DNA of 64,000 bases from a virus. Location of the stretch: IMG/VR virus record IMGVR_UViG_3300031576_000032, positions 1 through 64,000 of that record. The stretch is one strand, 5' to 3'. The position numbers were made by a program, and so were the translations under genes. Within the stretch, counting starts at the first letter, position 1; each line of letters opens with the position of its first letter. Below the pieces are notes generated by a model. It searched no databases, was not told where the DNA came from, and saw nothing but the letters and a program-made list of their open reading frames with translations. Positions 48,282 to 57,323 of the stretch are shown piece after piece.

Positions 48282-49292
48282 ATGGCTCGAAAGGGTGGTG
48301 GCGGTAAGGCGGTTCTCGCAGACGCGAAGGGACTGTTTAACGGTCCTGGCGGCGGGACGATGGTCAAGCAACTTCTTGCGAATGACATGGATTTCGACAA
48401 GATCCGTGTTAACACATCGACTCTCCGGTATGACGAGCAAAAGGAGCTTGACGAAAAGCTTCTTGAGATCTCTAGGTTTGAACTCGGCGCGGTCCCGGCG
48501 ATTCTTGCGGCGGGGCTTCGGTACGATTTCGATGGGATGTCGGCGACGATCCTTCAGTATGAGGATATGTCCGACATCACGGACGCCGAACTCGGGATGT
48601 CTCCGCTTGGTCGGGGGAAGACGGACAACCCCGAATTCACGCAGAAGATCCTGCCCCTCCCGTTCATGTTCAAGAACTTCTTCATCGATGCCCGGAAGCT
48701 TCGGATGTCGAGGAAGCTCGGCCAGCCTCTTGACACGACGGGCGTGGCGCTTGCGACTCGGAAGGTGATGGAACTCGCTGAAGACATCCTCGTCAACGGG
48801 TCGAGTGGATATCCGTTTGGTGGGGGGAATATCTACGGAATCATCGATCACCCGAACGTCAACGCGGTGTCGCTTGGGACGTCGTGGGCGACGGATACCG
48901 GAGAAAACGTCATTGCGGATGTTCTGTCGGCGATTCAGGCGTCGGTTAACGTGAAGCACGGGGGTCCGTTCGAGCTTTGGATTCCCAGGAACTTCCGATC
49001 GGCGATGTCGAAGGACTATTCGACTGCGAAGGGCGACAACACGATCCGGCAGAGGATCCTTGATATCGACGAGATCAAGGCGGTTCGTACAATCAACGCG
49101 ATGCCGTCGAGCAAGGTCGCGCTCGTCGAGATGCGCGAAGAGACGATCCGGATGGTGATGGGTCTTCAGCCGCGAGTCGTCGAATGGGACACCGAGGGCG
49201 GGCTCGGCCTTAACTTCAAGGTTCTCGGGATTATGGTTCCGCAAATTCGCGCGGACCAGGATGGGAACTGCGGGATCACGATCATCTCGTAA
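48282..49292 (+). CDS. Major capsid protein (HK97 fold)
   Basis: 336 residues. VMELAEDILVNGSS...NIYGIIDHPNVN, then ALVEMREETIRMVMGLQPRVVEW match capsid proteins of the encapsulin-like/DUF6260 type with the HK97 fold. Follows the decoration protein with its own ribosome site. Downstream hairpin (ggacccgg/ccgggtcc at about 49317-49341) could modulate expression of the distal genes. Confidence 0.88.
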   Translation: MARKGGGGKAVLADAKGLFNGPGGGTMVKQLLANDMDFDKIRVNTSTLRYDEQKELDEKLLEISRFELGAVPAILAAGLRYDFDGMSATILQYEDMSDITDAELGMSPLGRGKTDNPEFTQKILPLPFMFKNFFIDARKLRMSRKLGQPLDTTGVALATRKVMELAEDILVNGSSGYPFGGGNIYGIIDHPNVNAVSLGTSWATDTGENVIADVLSAIQASVNVKHGGPFELWIPRNFRSAMSKDYSTAKGDNTIRQRILDIDEIKAVRTINAMPSSKVALVEMREETIRMVMGLQPRVVEWDTEGGLGLNFKVLGIMVPQIRADQDGNCGITIIS

Positions 49293-49394
49293 CGATCAAC
49301 GAACGGCGGGAATCGGGACCCGGGGGAGTTTCCTCCGGGTCCTATCTTAGGTTCCGTTAACGGAAGGCAAAAAACCTTCGACTGGAGGCGAGAG

Positions 49395-49721
49395 ATGAGG
49401 CGAAAGGTCGATCCGATCCGGACGTGGAGGAAGAAGCCGGGGTTCGGTCCATACTTGTACAAGAAGGACGGCGAGCTCGTCGAGGTTAAGACTGGAGAGA
49501 CTCTTGAGTGTTCGAAGATGGCCCTCGGGACGTACGTTGAACGATTCGACCTCGCTGACGAGGACGAAACGGTCGAGGAGCCGTCGCGGTACGTGTCCGT
49601 TCCCCGGAAGGACGAGTCCGGGTTCGATGTCGTCGATCGCGAGACGGGTCGGCCAGTGAATGAAGCTCCGATGACCGAGGACGAAGCGAAGGAGTTTCTG
49701 GAGAAGTACGAGGAAGATTAG
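49395..49721 (+). CDS. Small acidic head-region protein
   Basis: 108 residues, MRRKVDPIRTWRKKPGFGPYL at the N-terminus, then acidic. May be a head-completion or regulatory protein; no family recognised. Two bases before the GTG of the next gene. Confidence 0.6.
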   Translation: MRRKVDPIRTWRKKPGFGPYLYKKDGELVEVKTGETLECSKMALGTYVERFDLADEDETVEEPSRYVSVPRKDESGFDVVDRETGRPVNEAPMTEDEAKEFLEKYEED

Positions 49722-49723
49722 TT

Positions 49724-50404
49724 GTGCCAGCGACGCGTCTCGAGAGAGTCCTTGGTCCGGGAGGGAAGCGAGCGACCCTCGTTTCGTCTCACAAGGCGTG
49801 GATCGTTCCGCGAATCTGGCCCGAGTCGACTGTCGCGATCCTCGGCGGGGGGCCGTCGCTTCCGTCGGCTGAGGATCTCAAGAAGATTCCGCTTTCATGG
49901 AAGACGATCGCGGTCAACATGGCGTTTCGGTCCGCGCCATTCTCTGACGTTTTGTTCTACGGAGATCCCCATTTCCCGTCGATCACTCGTGCGACGGACG
50001 GCCCGACGATCGACGATTTCGCGGGGCTCGTTGTCACGCGCGTCGCTCCGGGAGATGGGAGCGCGATGTTCGTCGCGTGGGAGTCGGGGATCGATGGGAT
50101 ATCGAAAGATCCGACGCGACTTCGATGGAACCGATCGAGCGGCGCGTGCGCGATCGGACTCGCGCGGCATTTCGGCGCGAAGAGGATTGTCCTTTTTGGG
50201 TTCGACATGCGAATCGTCGACGGGAGGAAGAACTTCCATTCGTGGTATGGACGCGATTTGAAGAATCCATTCGAACAAATGCTCGAACCGTTCGGCGCGA
50301 TTGAACGAGACCTTCACGAGGAACAGATCGAGTGCATTAACGCGACGCCGGGTTCTGCGATTCGATCACTCCCGATTGTTGACCCGGTGAGCCTCTTCGT
50401 ATGA
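49724..50404 (+). CDS. DUF115/MptE-like Rossmann protein of the glycosylation cassette
   Basis: 226 residues from a GTG. VAILGGGPSLPSAEDLKKI, TIAVNMAFRSAPFSDVLFYGDPHF and GACAIGLARHFGAKRIVLFGFDM match the DUF115 fold of motility-accessory-factor (flagellin nonulosonate transfer) proteins and MptE. In phages such proteins are annotated as putative sugar transferases. ATGA overlap with the next gene. Confidence 0.72.
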   Translation: MPATRLERVLGPGGKRATLVSSHKAWIVPRIWPESTVAILGGGPSLPSAEDLKKIPLSWKTIAVNMAFRSAPFSDVLFYGDPHFPSITRATDGPTIDDFAGLVVTRVAPGDGSAMFVAWESGIDGISKDPTRLRWNRSSGACAIGLARHFGAKRIVLFGFDMRIVDGRKNFHSWYGRDLKNPFEQMLEPFGAIERDLHEEQIECINATPGSAIRSLPIVDPVSLFV

Positions 50405-51057
50405 ACGTCGTCTGCGTCCTGAAATCGGGCGGGGACTATGACGTCGGCGACGTCGAGAACTTGTCCCGGCAGATCCGGAAGAACTTGGACGTCGGCGCGA
50501 TCTTCTGTTTGACCGACGTCCCGTTCGACATCTCAAGGTTCGAGAAGACGGGGATCGTTGTCGTGCGACTCAAATCAACGTGGCCCGGATGGTGGGCGAA
50601 GATGGAACTGTTTTCGATCCCCGGGCCGGTCCTTTACTTCGACCTCGACACGGTGATCGTTAGCGACCTTGCCCCCCTGGTGACGGCGATCGATGCGATT
50701 GGTCGCGACCGGATTTTAATGCTCCGGAACTTCTACGACCCGTCTCCGGGTTCCGGAATCATGGGATGGAACGGAGATTTCTCGTCGATGTTCCGGCAAT
50801 TTCAGGCTGCGGTCGAGACCGGGGACTTTTTGAAGCGGGGCGATCGGTGGACGTTTACTCACGACGGGAAAACGTACCCGGGGGATCAAAACTGGATCGC
50901 GGCGCGGCTTTCCGAGTCGAAGAGGGTCCCAGTGTTTGCCCAAGACGTAGTCGACGGGATCGTTAGCTACAAAGTCGGGTCTGTCGAAAAGAACGGGCTT
51001 CCTCCTGGAGCGCGGATCGTTGTGTTTCATGGGAAACCCCCCGGCCGTGGGAATTGA
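50401..51057 (+). CDS. Glycosyltransferase-like protein (GT-A fold, DLD)
   Basis: 218 residues. VVRLKSTWPGWWAKMELFSIPG then LYFDLDTVIV gives the DxD motif for nucleotide-sugar/metal binding; GSGIMGWNGD and DQNWIAARLSE are typical of GT8/GT32-like acceptor regions. Probably transfers a hexose. Part of the co-oriented cassette. Confidence 0.78.
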   Translation: MNVVCVLKSGGDYDVGDVENLSRQIRKNLDVGAIFCLTDVPFDISRFEKTGIVVVRLKSTWPGWWAKMELFSIPGPVLYFDLDTVIVSDLAPLVTAIDAIGRDRILMLRNFYDPSPGSGIMGWNGDFSSMFRQFQAAVETGDFLKRGDRWTFTHDGKTYPGDQNWIAARLSESKRVPVFAQDVVDGIVSYKVGSVEKNGLPPGARIVVFHGKPPGRGN

Positions 51058-51079
51058 ATCCGGTTCCAGTGTGGATAAC

Positions 51080-51874
51080 ATGACGCCGCTTTGGTTTTTC
51101 TGGGGTCAGAAGCGAATGTCGTTCTTGCGGTACATGACGCTCCGTAGCGCGTGCGATGTTCACGCCGATGTGCGGATTATTGTTCGCGATGAGGAGCTTC
51201 GGCCAGCCGTGAAGTGGGTAGAGTCTCAGGACTTCATGAACAATGACGATGGTGCCGACTGGATGGCGGAGGCGATGAAACTGCCAATCAGGGTCCACGA
51301 TCTCCGTGAGATCGCGCCCGTGCTATCCGACCTTCGGGCGCCAGACGTCCAGACGAGCGACCTGCTCGCTTGGTGGATCCTCGCGACGATCGGCGGAACG
51401 GTCTGCGATATGGACATCGTGTTCCTGAAGCCGCTCCCGGAGATTATCGAGAACGTTGAGGTCGCGCGTTGGGAGCGCGATGTCCACCGATATGATTACC
51501 TTCCGATCGGATACATTCAGGGTCGACCACACGACAAGTGGCGTGACGCGTATGCGAAGGCGCTTGCGGCATATGATCCGAACGTGTACCAGTCGTGCGG
51601 TGGCGAAAACCTCAAGCCGTGGCCGGAGGCCCGACTAAGCCCGTTCGTCGTGTACCCTTGGGCCGGGGCGGTCTACCGGCAGATCCTGGACTATTGCTTC
51701 AAGACGACTCACTGGCCGCCACTACCCGTCGCGTGCGTTGGGGTCCACTGGTACGGCGGTGCGTGGCAATCTGAGAACGCGCGGATCAACGGGCCGGACG
51801 ACCTTGAAGCGGGTGCCGTCTCGTGGGCGATCAAGACCGTCCTCGCCGGTTCAGAAGTGGTGGTGCCGCGATGA
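51080..51874 (+). CDS. GT32-like glycosyltransferase
   Basis: 264 residues from the ATG at 51080 (an in-frame GTG at 51071 or TTG at 51020 is possible). SDLLAWWILATIGGTVCDMDIVFLKPL is the DxD-containing core of GT32/Och1-like transferases. GC-style codons (GCG, CGC) differ from its left neighbour by eye. ATGA overlap downstream. Confidence 0.82.
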   Translation: MTPLWFFWGQKRMSFLRYMTLRSACDVHADVRIIVRDEELRPAVKWVESQDFMNNDDGADWMAEAMKLPIRVHDLREIAPVLSDLRAPDVQTSDLLAWWILATIGGTVCDMDIVFLKPLPEIIENVEVARWERDVHRYDYLPIGYIQGRPHDKWRDAYAKALAAYDPNVYQSCGGENLKPWPEARLSPFVVYPWAGAVYRQILDYCFKTTHWPPLPVACVGVHWYGGAWQSENARINGPDDLEAGAVSWAIKTVLAGSEVVVPR

Positions 51875-52653
51875 GAGTCTCCGTCGTTAACTTCTGCTCG
51901 ACGGCACTTGAGATGCTCAAGTTTTCCACCGAGTCGCTTCTTGAGAACGCGGGGACTGGCGATTTTGATTATCTCGTCGTGACGTGGAATCCCAGCCCAG
52001 AGGTCGAGGCTTGGCTCGATGCGCAGCCATCGATTTATCGCGCTCGGTACCAGACGGACAACTCGTTTGACTATGTTCCGAATCTCCGGAAGATGATGAG
52101 CTATGGGTTCAGCGAGGGCTATCAACTCAACGACTACGTCGTCATCGTGAACACGGACATGGCATTCGGCGAGTGTTGGCTTGAGAATCTCGCCCGCCGC
52201 GCCGATGAGGACGTGATTCCCAATTCGGTCCACGTTACTCCAGTCGAGTCACCGTTCGTCGTCGTCGCAAATTTCGGCATCCCGACGCGCGAGACGTTCG
52301 ATATGGCGCGCTGGGAAAAACTTCACGACAAGCTCCTCACTTCGGCAAAGAATGATGCCATCGCGCGTGGTTTGGACATGGTCCAGACACCCGAGGATCG
52401 TGGCGGCGACTGGCGGTCGTGTGCGACGATGCCGTATGTCCTTCATAGGAAATGGTGGGAGCGGTTCGGCCCCTGGGAACCGAACCTCGATGGGCAGAAG
52501 GAAGCACCAGATCGGAGGTTCTTTGGTCGATGCCACGACGGTGGGGCGAAGTTCGTTCTCTGCTTGGATTCGATCTGTTATCATCATGAAGCAGTAGAGC
52601 GACGCGGGTCGTGTCGGCCGATCGGGGTCGAGTCGATGAAAGCGGGGTTGTAG
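51871..52653 (+). CDS. Family 2-like glycosyltransferase
   Basis: 260 residues. RVSVVNFCSTALEMLKFSTES at the N-terminus and DYVVIVNTDMAFGECWLENLARRAD (the NTD acting as DxD) suggest GT2; PYVLHRKWWERFGPWE is the usual acceptor-side motif. Overlaps its neighbours by ATGA and TAGTG. Confidence 0.78.
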   Translation: MRVSVVNFCSTALEMLKFSTESLLENAGTGDFDYLVVTWNPSPEVEAWLDAQPSIYRARYQTDNSFDYVPNLRKMMSYGFSEGYQLNDYVVIVNTDMAFGECWLENLARRADEDVIPNSVHVTPVESPFVVVANFGIPTRETFDMARWEKLHDKLLTSAKNDAIARGLDMVQTPEDRGGDWRSCATMPYVLHRKWWERFGPWEPNLDGQKEAPDRRFFGRCHDGGAKFVLCLDSICYHHEAVERRGSCRPIGVESMKAGL

Positions 52654-53315
52654 TGGACTGGGGAACGGCGGAGATGGAATCGTTTTGGTCGAAGATGCAT
52701 TCTCGGAACGACGGACCCGCGCTTACGGGATCTTCACTCGTGAGCGTTCGTGATACCCCCGGGCTTGGTACTGTTCCAATTCCGGGAATCCATATGTTGG
52801 AGATCGGGGTCGGGCTCGGTCGGGCCACGAAGGAGATTCATGACCTTGGAGTCGTCGTCGATACGCTTGATATCTGCAATGAAGCGCTCGACCGAGTCGT
52901 CGACTTTACGCGGGCTCGATATCTTCATCGGGACATCGAGAATCTTTCCGTCGATGAATATGATCTCGCGGTGTCGCTCCTCGTCACGCAGCATATGAGC
53001 GATCGTGATATCCTTTGGCAGTTCCCCCGCGTGTTCCGGTCCTTGAACCAAAAGGGCCGATTCGTCGTTCAGTGGGCGGGGTCGCGAATTGACGGGGAAA
53101 ACGACAATCACGGGACGGTCCTCGGGGAATACGGTCCGGTTGATGGGATCACTCCGGTCGGGATGATCTCGGGCCGTATGGTTAGGAGCGAATCGCATGC
53201 GACTTCCCTGATCGAGCGGTCAGGGGGAAAGGTGCTCGAGATCCGGGGCCGCCGCGAGTTTCCAGAGTTTAAGTCGTGCTGGTTCGTAACCGAATGTAGG
53301 AAAGTTGATGGCTAG
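52653..53315 (+). CDS. SAM-dependent methyltransferase
   Basis: 220 residues from a GTG in TAGTG. MLEIGVGLGRATKEIH is motif I of class I methyltransferases; VVDTLDICNEAL and VSLLVTQHMSD are the next motifs. Within a sugar cassette it probably O- or N-methylates a sugar, as in nucleotide-linked glycan pathways. Confidence 0.75.
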   Translation: MDWGTAEMESFWSKMHSRNDGPALTGSSLVSVRDTPGLGTVPIPGIHMLEIGVGLGRATKEIHDLGVVVDTLDICNEALDRVVDFTRARYLHRDIENLSVDEYDLAVSLLVTQHMSDRDILWQFPRVFRSLNQKGRFVVQWAGSRIDGENDNHGTVLGEYGPVDGITPVGMISGRMVRSESHATSLIERSGGKVLEIRGRREFPEFKSCWFVTECRKVDG

Positions 53316-54033
53316 GGCGACTCTCTTGATCGTGGCGCGGAATCGCGCCCAGCAGTTCGCAGTCGCTATGTTGACGATCTGGAATCGGAAGTATAAGGAC
53401 ATCGACATCCTCGTCGTTGATGATGGATCTTTTGACGACACGCCGAGGATCACTAGGGATTTTAGCGACGTGATCACCAGGTACCATCGGATCGATCGAC
53501 CAGGGGGGTATCGTCGGAATCCAGCGGAGGTCCTTAATATCGGGCACGCGCTTTCTGAGACGGACGTTGTGATCGAGCAGGGAGCCGAAGTCTGTCATCT
53601 TACGGACTGCGTTACTCCTTTACTTGAGGGGTGTTCGTCTGGGACCGTCGTCCTAGCAAGAGTCTACAATGGACGAACGGAAGACCTCGACCGAGTGGAG
53701 TCGGCGCTACGGGCCGGAAAACTTCTTCCGTCGGTCCGGGATCATGTTCCTTCAAGTGTTCGAACGGATGGCGACCGGTGGCCCGTTCCTCGAGTCGACG
53801 TGCACGCGACCAGCGGGATCGGGGTCGATCTTTATTGTGGGGAGGAAAGAGCCGTTCCGTTCCTGTTTCTTGGGGCGAGCCATGGGGACGATTTCTCCGC
53901 GGTCGGCGGGTATGACGAGAAGCTTTCTGGCCGGAACGATGAGGACCTTGCGAACCGGCTTCTCGGCCGTGGCGTCCGGTTCGTCTTCTCGAACCAAGCG
54001 ATCGCGTTTCATCTTCTTCATGGAAAGTCTTAG
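53308..54033 (+). CDS. Family 2 glycosyltransferase
   Basis: 241 residues from the ATG at 53308. ATLLIVARNRAQQFAVAML, DIDILVVDDGSFDDTPRI is a textbook GT2 N-terminus, and LFLGASHGDDFSAVGGYDEKLSGRNDEDL is the acceptor-side ED motif (NDED). Likely inverting transferase using a nucleotide sugar. Confidence 0.85.
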   Translation: MARATLLIVARNRAQQFAVAMLTIWNRKYKDIDILVVDDGSFDDTPRITRDFSDVITRYHRIDRPGGYRRNPAEVLNIGHALSETDVVIEQGAEVCHLTDCVTPLLEGCSSGTVVLARVYNGRTEDLDRVESALRAGKLLPSVRDHVPSSVRTDGDRWPVPRVDVHATSGIGVDLYCGEERAVPFLFLGASHGDDFSAVGGYDEKLSGRNDEDLANRLLGRGVRFVFSNQAIAFHLLHGKS

Positions 54034-54035
54034 CG

Positions 54036-54320
54036 ATGGTTGAACCGGTATACGACTTCATTTGCTCGATCGGGGAGCTGATCGACAAGCTTTCGATTGA
54101 GAACATCAAGTGTTATGATGCGAACACAAGAGCGATTGCTGAAAGGAAGAAGACTGACCCGAGTGCGACGGTGATCGCCGATTGTGAAGGACAGGCCCGA
54201 TCGTCGGGGGAACAGCGGGTCCGGCTTAAGAACGAAATAAATAGGCGACTCGCCGAAGCTATTGAGCGTGGTAAGATAAGGCACGCGGCGGAGACGCGGA
54301 CATATCGGAGGGAATCGTAA
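54036..54320 (+). CDS. Small DUF4254-like protein of the cassette
   Basis: 94 residues. DFICSIGELIDKLSIENIKCYDAN is the helical phrase of DUF4254/glycan-operon proteins, and RLKNEINRRLAEAIERG ends it. DUF4254 proteins often sit beside glycosyltransferases. Function unknown. Confidence 0.65.
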   Translation: MVEPVYDFICSIGELIDKLSIENIKCYDANTRAIAERKKTDPSATVIADCEGQARSSGEQRVRLKNEINRRLAEAIERGKIRHAAETRTYRRES

Positions 54321-54328
54321 GGAGACCG

Positions 54329-55309
54329 ATGGTTGAGATTGTTAAAGATGCGGTTCATCGAATCGAGTCTTACTCGGTCGCTGGCTTGTTCCCCGCGAAA
54401 CTCCTTCAGGGGGAGACTCTCCGTAAAGGCCGGATCGTCCCTCGGCACGTCCAGATTTATCTTACGAACGCGTGCAATCTCGATTGCTCGTTCTGCTCGT
54501 GTGCGGACCGGAAACTTACGGAGCGGATTCCCCCCGACGAGATCGAGAAAATCCTTCCGATGCTCGCGAGCTTGGGGACGGAGGCGATTACGCTGTCGGG
54601 CGGCGGAGAACCGTCGCTTCATCCGGCGTTCAATCGCGTAATCGACCTCGCGCATGCGCACGGGATACGGGTTGGACTCGTCAGCCACGGGGGGCTTCTT
54701 TGGAAGCGGCTCGAGTCAAAGAACTTGACGTGGGCACGAATCTCACGATCCGATGTGATGGACCAGTCTGGGGATTACTTCTCGAACCTGTCCGGCGTTG
54801 TTCGGAAGTTCTCGAATACGGACTGGGCGTTTAGCTATGTTCTGATGTCCGAACCGATCTGGGATAAGATGCGTGAAGCCGTTCGGTTCGCTGGGGAGCA
54901 TGGATTCAAACACGTTCGGATCGTGTCGGATCTCCTCGACCTTCCTAACGTTCCGTCTATGGACGAGGTGAAGTTCCAACTCGCGGGCGTCCCCGGAGAA
55001 GAGATCGTCATCTACCAGGGAAGGAAAGGATACACGGTCGGGCGGGAGAAGTGTCTGATCAGTCTCTTGAAGCCGGTGATCGCGGCAGACGGTCGGTTGT
55101 TCCCTTGCTGCGGGGCGCAGTACGCGCTCCCTGAGTCGAAACGAGACACCGTCGATGAAATGTGTATGGGCCGATGGGAAGACATGCCGCGGATTTGGGG
55201 AGATCAGGCAAACTTCAACGGATCGGCGTGCGTCCGTTGTTACTATGATGGCTACAATCAGGCGCTTGACTATATGACGATGCCTCTTGCGCATAAGGAG
55301 TTCGTCTAG
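54329..55309 (+). CDS. Radical SAM/SPASM enzyme
   Basis: 326 residues. CNLDCSFC (Cys49, 53, 56) binds the [4Fe-4S] cluster; LSGGGEPSLHP is the SAM-binding GGE-type motif. The C-terminus has FPCCGAQYA and CVRCYYDGYN, a twitch/SPASM-like auxiliary cluster site. Such enzymes modify peptides, sugars or bases through radical chemistry. Substrate unknown; it ends the cassette and overlaps the first connector gene by one base. Confidence 0.85.
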   Translation: MVEIVKDAVHRIESYSVAGLFPAKLLQGETLRKGRIVPRHVQIYLTNACNLDCSFCSCADRKLTERIPPDEIEKILPMLASLGTEAITLSGGGEPSLHPAFNRVIDLAHAHGIRVGLVSHGGLLWKRLESKNLTWARISRSDVMDQSGDYFSNLSGVVRKFSNTDWAFSYVLMSEPIWDKMREAVRFAGEHGFKHVRIVSDLLDLPNVPSMDEVKFQLAGVPGEEIVIYQGRKGYTVGREKCLISLLKPVIAADGRLFPCCGAQYALPESKRDTVDEMCMGRWEDMPRIWGDQANFNGSACVRCYYDGYNQALDYMTMPLAHKEFV

Positions 55310-55680
55310 TGGCTCGTGTTAGTAACGATTTCGTCAAATCCTTGATCGATACGGGACTTACAGAAGATCAAGTAACTCCTTTTCTTCTGACAGCAAGTAT
55401 CGTCGTGACCGAGAATATGATTACGCTTCCGGATGGGACTTCGACAGGGTACTCGGAAGACCGACTTGCGATGATTGAAGCGTGGCTCGCGGCGCATTAC
55501 ATCTCCGTTCGTGATTCTCGGGTAAGGGAAGAAACGACGGGGGCGATTGGGGGCGGCGCAACAAGCGCGACGTATGACGTCCTTCGGTACTTCGACCAGG
55601 CGAAGATGCTCGATCCCCTTGGTATCCTTTCGGCGATCGCGAAAACGAAAGGGTCGGCCGAGGTGTGGACGATCGCGTGA
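55309..55680 (+). CDS. Head-tail connector (adaptor) protein
   Basis: 123 residues from a GTG. Helical, SEDRLAMIEAWLAAHYI and TYDVLRYFDQAKMLDPLG as in gp6-like/DUF4054 adaptors at the portal exit. Followed by the stopper gene (GTGA overlap). Confidence 0.75.
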   Translation: MARVSNDFVKSLIDTGLTEDQVTPFLLTASIVVTENMITLPDGTSTGYSEDRLAMIEAWLAAHYISVRDSRVREETTGAIGGGATSATYDVLRYFDQAKMLDPLGILSAIAKTKGSAEVWTIA

Positions 55681-56057
55681 GTCACGGCCGGTCAACGCGA
55701 TTCATAGCGACACTCCGGGAGAAAGCGGTATACTGGGGGTCGCCGGTCATGACGGGGTCGGGCGGGACGACATACGCGGACCCGGTCGAGGTGAAGTGTC
55801 TTTGGGAGGACGCGATGCAACTCGTCGACGATATGAAGGGTCGGGAGGTCCAGTCGTCTTCGACCGTGTACGTCGACCGGGCGCTTGTCCCTGAGGGGCA
55901 GATCGTCAAGGGCCGTCTTCGCGACTTCACGGACGAGCAAAAGGCCGATCCTCTTGGGGCTGCCTGGCCGGTTGCGCTTAGGCCGAAGAAGGTCATCAAG
56001 GCGGGGTCGTACCCCTGGCTTCATGGGCCGGGGACGGTGAACCAAGTATGGCTCTAA
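55677..56057 (+). CDS. Head-tail stopper-like protein
   Basis: 126 residues from a GTG overlapping the upstream stop. Beta-rich (VYWGSPVMTGSGGTTYADPVEVKCLWED...) like phage head closure proteins. Position between adaptor and gp10-like gene fits. Confidence 0.7.
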   Translation: MSHGRSTRFIATLREKAVYWGSPVMTGSGGTTYADPVEVKCLWEDAMQLVDDMKGREVQSSSTVYVDRALVPEGQIVKGRLRDFTDEQKADPLGAAWPVALRPKKVIKAGSYPWLHGPGTVNQVWL

Positions 56058-56479
56058 AGGGCGGGTCACGCGGGCCGGTCAATCCGGTCAGCATTGAGGA
56101 GATGCTTCAGAACCTTCGTCGGGAAGTTCATTGGATCAAGGAGGCGTCCGAAAATGCCCTTGACGTTGTTGTTCATAAGATCGGGGTCCGAAGCCAGGAA
56201 CTCGTTCCTGTTGCGACGGGACATCTTAAGTCGACGTTCGGGACTCGGACGTTCCGAAACCGGCAGAATGAAGTCACGGTTATTTTGTATTACACCGCTG
56301 ACTACGCTTTGTGGGTCCATGAGATCAACGCCCATCACGCTTCGCCGACGCAGTGGAAGTATCTTCAGACTGCGATCGACGAGTACCGTGGGGAGATAAT
56401 GCAAGACCTTGCCGCGTCGGTCAGGGCGAACCGTTCGGGGGCGGGGATCGCAGGGGCGGTCGTCGGAGCCGGAGTTTGA
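56048..56479 (+). CDS. HK97 gp10-like tail/neck protein
   Basis: 143 residues. VRSQELVPVATGHLKSTFGTR and YYTADYALWVHEINAHH match the HK97 gp10 family (tail completion). Co-oriented, 10-base overlap with the previous gene. Confidence 0.8.
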   Translation: MALKGGSRGPVNPVSIEEMLQNLRREVHWIKEASENALDVVVHKIGVRSQELVPVATGHLKSTFGTRTFRNRQNEVTVILYYTADYALWVHEINAHHASPTQWKYLQTAIDEYRGEIMQDLAASVRANRSGAGIAGAVVGAGV

Positions 56480-56862
56480 ACGCGGTCAGCGAGGACGTTA
56501 CGACGATCCTCGATGCCGTGTCGCCGCTCGTGTTCGGCGAGGACCTTTTCTTCGGCCGGCAGCCGACGTCTCCGGACAAATGCCTTTTCGTTAGTTCGTC
56601 GGGGGGCGTTTCTCCAGAGACGCAGTTCAATTGGCAGCGACCGACGTTTCAGATTCTTGCTCGTGGGGACCGGGGGGACTACAAATCGGCTGTCGACATT
56701 TTGAACGTTGCCCGGGCCGCGCTTCATGCGATCACTAACATGGCCGTCGGGTCGACGCGGTATATTGGGATCTATGTTCGCGGGGACATGATCGATCTCG
56801 CCCACGACGAGGAAGATCGCCCGCTCGTTGCTTTGAATTTTCAGGCCCACAGGACAGGATAG
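56476..56862 (+). CDS. Tail terminator/completion protein
   Basis: 128 residues from a TTG overlapping the upstream TGA (TTGA). VTTILDAVSPLVFGEDLFFGRQP...GDYKSAVDILNVARAALHAI resembles minor tail or terminator proteins before the tail tube. Start codon chosen by the coupling. Confidence 0.7.
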   Translation: MNAVSEDVTTILDAVSPLVFGEDLFFGRQPTSPDKCLFVSSSGGVSPETQFNWQRPTFQILARGDRGDYKSAVDILNVARAALHAITNMAVGSTRYIGIYVRGDMIDLAHDEEDRPLVALNFQAHRTG

Positions 56863-56880
56863 GGAAAGGGGGAACAATCG

Positions 56881-57303
56881 ATGGCTGAATCCATTGGGAT
56901 TGTTGGGATTGGATTTCTTCTCCAGATGGAGACCGGAACGCCGGGGACTTATGCGAATATCGGCGAGGTCCGATCGGTCAAGGGTCCCGACGAGACGTTC
57001 GACCTCGTCGACTTTACTCATTCGCTTTCTCCGAACGGGAGGAAGGAATGGAAGCCCGGTCTTCTTGACGGGGGCTCGCTCGTCGCGGACTTCAACTACA
57101 CGCTCGATGCATACAACACGCTTCGGGACGTCGCGCGGAACCGGACGAAGAAGAACTTCCAGCTCGTCCTTCCGGACACGGGCCTGACGACGCTTACGAT
57201 GCCCGGATACATCACGGGGCTTCCCCTAAACACGCCGACGCCAGATCGTGTCAGCATGGAACTGACAATCAAAATCGTTGGGGACATTACGCTCACGTCG
57301 TAA
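56881..57303 (+). CDS. Major tail tube protein
   Basis: 140 residues. MAESIGIVGIGFLLQMETG...ANIGEVRSVKGPDETFDLVDFTH and later SMELTIKIVG follow phage tail tube proteins (gpV-like). Directly before the frameshifted chaperone pair, as expected. Confidence 0.85.
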   Translation: MAESIGIVGIGFLLQMETGTPGTYANIGEVRSVKGPDETFDLVDFTHSLSPNGRKEWKPGLLDGGSLVADFNYTLDAYNTLRDVARNRTKKNFQLVLPDTGLTTLTMPGYITGLPLNTPTPDRVSMELTIKIVGDITLTS

Positions 57304-57323
57304 ACGCGCGGCGAAAGCCGTAG

